In this document: one piece after another, positions 6,722-9,093 of the stretch
How positions within the stretch are numbered: position 1 is the first letter of the stretch
Layout of the letters: every line of letters begins with the position of its first letter
From: Flavobacteriales bacterium
GTDB taxonomy: Bacteria > Bacteroidota > Bacteroidia > Flavobacteriales_D > Parvicellaceae
DNA length: 9,093 nucleotides
Direction of reading: 5' to 3'
NCBI GenBank assembly: GCA_026993705.1
Contig: JALWSJ010000033.1
Coordinates: 1-9,093 of the forward strand
Position numbers and translations under genes: made by a program
Notes under the pieces: model-generated
Told to the model about the DNA's origin: nothing
Databases searched by the model: none
Seen by the model: the letters and a program-made list of their open reading frames with translations, nothing else

Positions 6722-6865
6722 TTTGGGCGTTCCCCTTTTCTGCTAAAGACACATACCGCTATCGCTAAACGTGTCTTTAACAGAAAAGGGTCGGGCTATC
6801 CACTATATCTTTTGCCTGCCATAAAGGCAAGCAGGCAAAAGGATGCCGTTTCTATCCCTAACGCA
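6722..6865 (+). repeat. Structured intergenic repeat, copy 2
   Basis: Read on the plus strand, the order is: TTTGGGCGTTCCC; a hairpin pairing 6733-6752 with 6771-6790 (CCCTTTTCTG and TAAAGACAC arms, one mismatched position); GGGTCGGGCTATCC; the core at 6804-6845, identical over 42 bases to 5351-5392; GCC; then TTCTATCCCTAACGCA. End blocks and order match copy 1, but the hairpin sequence is unrelated and still fully paired. This copy lacks the AGTGCAAAGA tail. It lies between sufS and yraN, and on the sufS strand it would occupy that gene's 5' leader. Confidence 0.8.
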
Positions 6866-6885
6866 AAGAAATTAGTTTTGCTATA

Positions 6886-6893
6886 CAAAAGTA
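6886..6893 (-). promoter_or_regulatory. Candidate sufS -7 box (TACTTTTG on minus strand)
   Basis: TACTTTTG on the minus strand fits TAnnTTTG and lies in the gap between yraN and the structured repeat. A TTTTG near 6920-6924 is slightly too far away to be a good -33. If used, it gives sufS a leader of about 175 bases containing the whole of repeat copy 2. This is a single-box match in AT-rich DNA, so it is weak evidence. Confidence 0.3.
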
Positions 6894-6943
6894 CAAGTAA
6901 AAGTCAAGAAAAGGATTAACAAAAGTTACAAATAAGCAAAGAA

Positions 6944-7327
6944 CTACAACGTAGGATAAAAAGCCTCTTCAATATGTTCAATAGTAAAGTCTTTGTCATC
7001 AATAAGAATAAGGATTAAATCAAAACGAGCTTCACAGTCTATATCTTTTTGTACGATATAATGGTGTGCCGCGTTTATAATTCTTTTTTGTTGCCCAATA
7101 GAAATCAAATCACCTATTTCTTCCGAAAAATGATTTTTTTTAGAGCGTGTTTTCACTTCAATAAAAGCAACAAAGTTTCCCTTTTGAGCAATAATATCTA
7201 CCTCGGCTTTATGGTAAAACCAATTGCGTTCCAAAATGGTGTAGCCATTCTTTTCCAAAAAAGAAACAGATAGCTGTTCTCCTCTGTTTCCAGTTTGCTT
7301 AGTAGTTGGGGCTTTCGGGTTCTTCAA
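6944..7327 (-). CDS. yraN: YraN/UPF0102 family endonuclease-fold protein
   Basis: The 127-residue product has the usual length for this family, which has a PD-(D/E)XK nuclease fold related to Holliday-junction resolvases; its cellular role is unsettled. Visible motifs are GNRGEQLSVSFLEKNGYTILERNW (13-36) with Glu17, then AEVDIIAQ with Asp44, and FIEVKTR with Glu57 and Lys59. Together they make up the expected catalytic set. No ATG or GTG start exists before the RGE motif. The best start is a TTG at 7327, which overlaps the upstream exported-protein gene by 29 bases and suggests translational coupling. The frame is open only to 7349, so little other choice remains. Confidence 0.88.
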   Translation of the reverse strand: MKNPKAPTTKQTGNRGEQLSVSFLEKNGYTILERNWFYHKAEVDIIAQKGNFVAFIEVKTRSKKNHFSEEIGDLISIGQQKRIINAAHHYIVQKDIDCEARFDLILILIDDKDFTIEHIEEAFYPTL

Positions 7328-7721
7328 CTTCTTGAATGTCAGGTTTAATTAAAGTAGGGTTTTGTTCGTCTTTGCGTTTGTAATAGCCTTCTACATATTT
7401 ATCTCCGTTGTAGTAGTGGATTACATAAATACGCATACCTCTTATTTCTGGTGATTCACACGTGTAAGCATCGTTGAGTTTAGGAGCGGTAAAGTTTATA
7501 GAATAGTGCTTTCCGCCTTTAAAGAACAATTCGACTCCTGTAACGCGATTAGGCTTAGAGCTCAAGATCCGACAGCTTACAAAATTAGAGTCCTTTGCCA
7601 CCGCCTTATAGAGTTTTCTGTATTTTTTACCAGCATATTTTTTTATGTCCAATTGTCCGTAAGAAGCCGAAAATAGACTCGATAAAAAGATGATAAGAAT
7701 AATGTTAAAAAGTGTTTTCAT
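7299..7721 (-). CDS. Small exported protein of unknown function
   Basis: The product is 140 residues from the ATG at 7721. An in-frame TTG at 7748 overlaps the -7 box and would add residues before a good signal peptide, so it is not used. Residues 1-22 form a signal peptide (MKTLFNIIL...SASYG) with probable cleavage at YG/QLD. There is no lipobox. The mature part is basic and Tyr-rich early (KKYAGKKYRKLYKAV), then predicted beta-rich (GVELFFKGGKHYSINF, MRIYVIHYYNGDKYVEGYYKR), with an acidic Glu/Pro tail. Two Cys (near 50 and 88) could form a disulfide. I recognise no family. It is the first gene of a two-gene unit with yraN, and location is periplasm or outside. Confidence 0.75.
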   Translation of the reverse strand: MKTLFNIILIIFLSSLFSASYGQLDIKKYAGKKYRKLYKAVAKDSNFVSCRILSSKPNRVTGVELFFKGGKHYSINFTAPKLNDAYTCESPEIRGMRIYVIHYYNGDKYVEGYYKRKDEQNPTLIKPDIQEVEEPESPNY

Positions 7722-7745
7722 AATGATAAATGAAATTTGTATGTT

Positions 7746-7753
7746 CAAATGTA
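7746..7753 (-). promoter_or_regulatory. -7 box (TACATTTG on minus strand) for the exported-protein/yraN unit
   Basis: TACATTTG on the minus strand fits TAnnTTTG and ends 25 bases before the ATG at 7721. A -33 TTG at the usual spacing is not clear. Confidence 0.45.
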
Positions 7754-7785
7754 ATAAGAACTTGGCGAAAAAGCTTCATTTAGGT

Positions 7786-7804
7786 GGAAAAAAGTAATTT
7801 TTCC
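7786..7804. repeat. 7-bp inverted repeat in the divergent intergenic region
   Basis: GGAAAAA (7786-7792) and TTTTTCC (7798-7804) flank five bases. It sits between the divergent exported-protein and umuD promoters. It may be a protein-binding site or just chance in A/T-runs. Confidence 0.3.
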
Positions 7805-7826
7805 TTAATCTGTGCTTTTTTTTTGT

Positions 7827-7843
7827 CCGTAAAATATTTACGG
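7827..7843. promoter_or_regulatory. Candidate umuDC operator (hyphenated palindrome)
   Basis: CCGTAAA-ATA-TTTACGG is a perfect 7-bp inverted repeat with a 3-base centre. It ends ten bases before the -7 box at 7854-7861, so it covers the -33 region. A repressor bound there would block the promoter. umuDC genes are usually damage-inducible, so an SOS-like operator is the natural inference, but the regulator is unknown. Confidence 0.5.
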
Positions 7844-7853
7844 GGTTAACGAC

Positions 7854-7861
7854 TATATTTG
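7854..7861 (+). promoter_or_regulatory. -7 box (TATATTTG) for umuDC
   Basis: TATATTTG fits TAnnTTTG. It lies 42 bases before the umuD ATG and directly downstream of the palindrome at 7827-7843. A GGAG follows at 7883-7886 but is rather far from the start codon. Confidence 0.5.
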
Positions 7862-7903
7862 CCAGAAATCATTTATGTTTTTGGAGTGAAATAGACTACC
7901 TTT

Positions 7904-8347
7904 ATGCGTATGAAAAAAAACAGCAAAACCATAGAACTTTTCCCTGTAAGTACCGAAACAGAATTGACATTACCTTACGTTGATGATGGTATTTCCGCTG
8001 GTTTTCCGTCTCCTGCCTTGGATTTTGTAGATGTGTCCATCGACTTAAATAAACATTTGATAAAACATCCTTCGGCTACTTTCTACGGTCGTGTAAAAGG
8101 TTTTTCGCTCAAAAACGCAGGAATAGATGACGGAGACCTAATGATAATCGACCGAAGTTTAGAGCCTGTAAATGGAAAAATTGCGGTATGCTTTATCGAT
8201 GGTGAATTTACAGCCAAGCGATTGCGAATAAAAAATAAAGAGCTTTGGTTGATGCCCGAAAATGAATCCTATCAACCCATAAAAGTAACCGATGATAACG
8301 AACTCATCATTTGGGGAATTGTTACTCATGTTATAAAAAGTTTTTGA
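7904..8347 (+). CDS. umuD: UmuD-like self-cleaving Pol V subunit (S24 peptidase)
   Basis: The 147-residue product is close to E. coli UmuD in length and layout. RecA-stimulated self-cleavage would give UmuD', which joins UmuC in the translesion polymerase. The probable cleavage site is Ala32-Gly33 in SAGFPSPALDF. The nucleophile is Ser68 in VKGFSLKNAGIDDGDLMIID, and the general base is Lys105 in FTAKRL. The usual Gly-Asp-Ser-Met around the serine reads Gly-Phe-Ser-Leu here, while the serine itself and the following DDGDLMIID are kept. There is no DNA-binding N-terminal domain, so it is not a LexA. The ATG at 7904 is used; a second in-frame ATG lies at 7910. The umuC start follows after two bases. 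Confidence 0.92.
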   Translation: MRMKKNSKTIELFPVSTETELTLPYVDDGISAGFPSPALDFVDVSIDLNKHLIKHPSATFYGRVKGFSLKNAGIDDGDLMIIDRSLEPVNGKIAVCFIDGEFTAKRLRIKNKELWLMPENESYQPIKVTDDNELIIWGIVTHVIKSF

Positions 8348-8349
8348 CT

Positions 8350-9093
8350 ATGTTTGCTTTGGTCGATTGCAATAATTTTTACGCTTCTTGCGAACGTCTT
8401 TTTCGCCCTGATTTAATTGGGAAACCCATTGTGATTTTATCCAATAACGATGGTTGCGTGATAGCAAGAAGTAACGAAGCTAAAGCCGTCGGAATCCCAA
8501 TGGGAGCTCCCGCATATCAATACGAAAAAACATTTCAAGAGAAAGGCGTTCAGGTTTTTTCTGCCAATTTTGCCTTGTACGGAGATATGAGTAACCGCGT
8601 AATGTCCATTCTTTCTGATTATTCTCCCGATGTAGAGATTTACAGCATCGATGAAGCGTTTTTAAAATTACAAGGGTTCGATTATTTTGAGTTGCTAGAG
8701 TATGGGAAAAATATGCGAGCTAAAGTTACCCAATGGACGGGCATCCCTGTTAGCGTAGGAATAGCACCTACAAAAACATTAGCAAAACTAGCCAATCATA
8801 TCGCTAAAAAATTCCCGAAAGAAACCCACGGAACGTATTGTATTGACACCGAAGAAAAACGCATAAAAGCATTAAAATGGTTCAAGATTAACGATGTGTG
8901 GGGGATTGGCAGGCAACACGCCAAACGACTGCAAACAATAGGCGTTCAAACCGCTTATGATTTTGTTTGTTTAGATGATAAGGTCGTGAAAAAGATGATG
9001 TCTGTTGTTGGTTTACGAACTAAAAAAGAATTGGAAGGGCAATCTGTTTTAGGTATAGAACAAATACAAACTAAACAAAGTATATCAACCACC
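8350..9093 (+). CDS. umuC: UmuC-like Y-family DNA polymerase (5' part, cut by window edge)
   Basis: The first 248 codons are present and remain open at the right edge. This is the catalytic subunit of a Pol V-type translesion polymerase. Active-site residues fall at the same numbers as in E. coli UmuC: Asp6 (FALVDCNNFY), Asp101 and Glu102 (YSIDEAF), with Tyr11 at the steric-gate position. The fingers motif NNDGCVIARSNEAKAVGIPMG (32-52), the palm motif SVGIAPTKTLAKLAN (135-149) and the helix-hairpin-helix VWGIGRQHAKRL (183-194) follow. The little-finger domain and beta-clamp motif lie outside the window. The gene starts two bases after the umuD stop, so the pair forms one operon. Confidence 0.95.
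   Translation, partial: MFALVDCNNFYASCERLFRPDLIGKPIVILSNNDGCVIARSNEAKAVGIPMGAPAYQYEKTFQEKGVQVFSANFALYGDMSNRVMSILSDYSPDVEIYSIDEAFLKLQGFDYFELLEYGKNMRAKVTQWTGIPVSVGIAPTKTLAKLANHIAKKFPKETHGTYCIDTEEKRIKALKWFKINDVWGIGRQHAKRLQTIGVQTAYDFVCLDDKVVKKMMSVVGLRTKKELEGQSVLGIEQIQTKQSISTT

Noticed and set aside
5703..6768. Plus-strand open frames over sufS
   Set aside because: They are antisense to a complete, well-conserved sufS and show no recognisable protein features.
7722..7748. TTG start for the small exported protein
   Set aside because: It overlaps the minus-strand -7 box, and the ATG at 7721 gives a better signal peptide.

Overview
The window looks like chromosomal DNA of a flavobacterium-type member of the Bacteroidetes. 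The DNA is AT-rich, promoter-like TAnnTTTG boxes precede several genes, and Shine-Dalgarno sequences are weak. One large secreted protein carries a type IX secretion C-terminal signal, and the ThyA insertion looks typical of the group. No genus is assigned.

Layout, left to right. 1-219: non-coding, with two direct copies of a short repeat module around a long hairpin. 220-603 (-): small lipoprotein with a c-type-haem-like CX4CH motif. 696-2693 (+): large secreted multidomain protein with a type IX sorting domain. 2871-5095 (+): tight operon of thymidylate synthase, dihydrofolate reductase (4-base overlap) and an EamA/DMT transporter (no gap). 5096-5478: a gene-free stretch packed with a 163-bp inverted-repeat (MITE-like) element and one copy of a structured repeat. 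5479-6705 (-): stand-alone SufS cysteine desulfurase. 6722-6865: a second, inverted copy of the structured repeat. 6944-7721 (-): a small exported protein overlapping a YraN/UPF0102 nuclease-fold gene. 7904-9093 (+): umuD and the 5' part of umuC, running off the right edge, behind a promoter with a perfect 7-bp hyphenated palindrome.

How the genes work together. ThyA and DHFR form the dTMP/folate cycle: ThyA makes dihydrofolate and DHFR reduces it back. UmuD and UmuC would form a Pol V-like translesion polymerase. SufS supplies sulfur for Fe-S clusters, but no other suf gene is visible. The secreted protein, lipoprotein and small exported protein belong to the cell envelope and have no assigned substrate.

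The least ordinary part is the non-coding DNA. Two copies of one element bracket sufS in opposite orientation. They share end blocks and a 42-base identical core, but a long internal hairpin has entirely different sequence in each copy while remaining paired, which is a structural-conservation signature. Pieces of the same element recur at the left edge of the window. I suspect a widespread flavobacterial intergenic repeat or structured RNA, but could not search for it.
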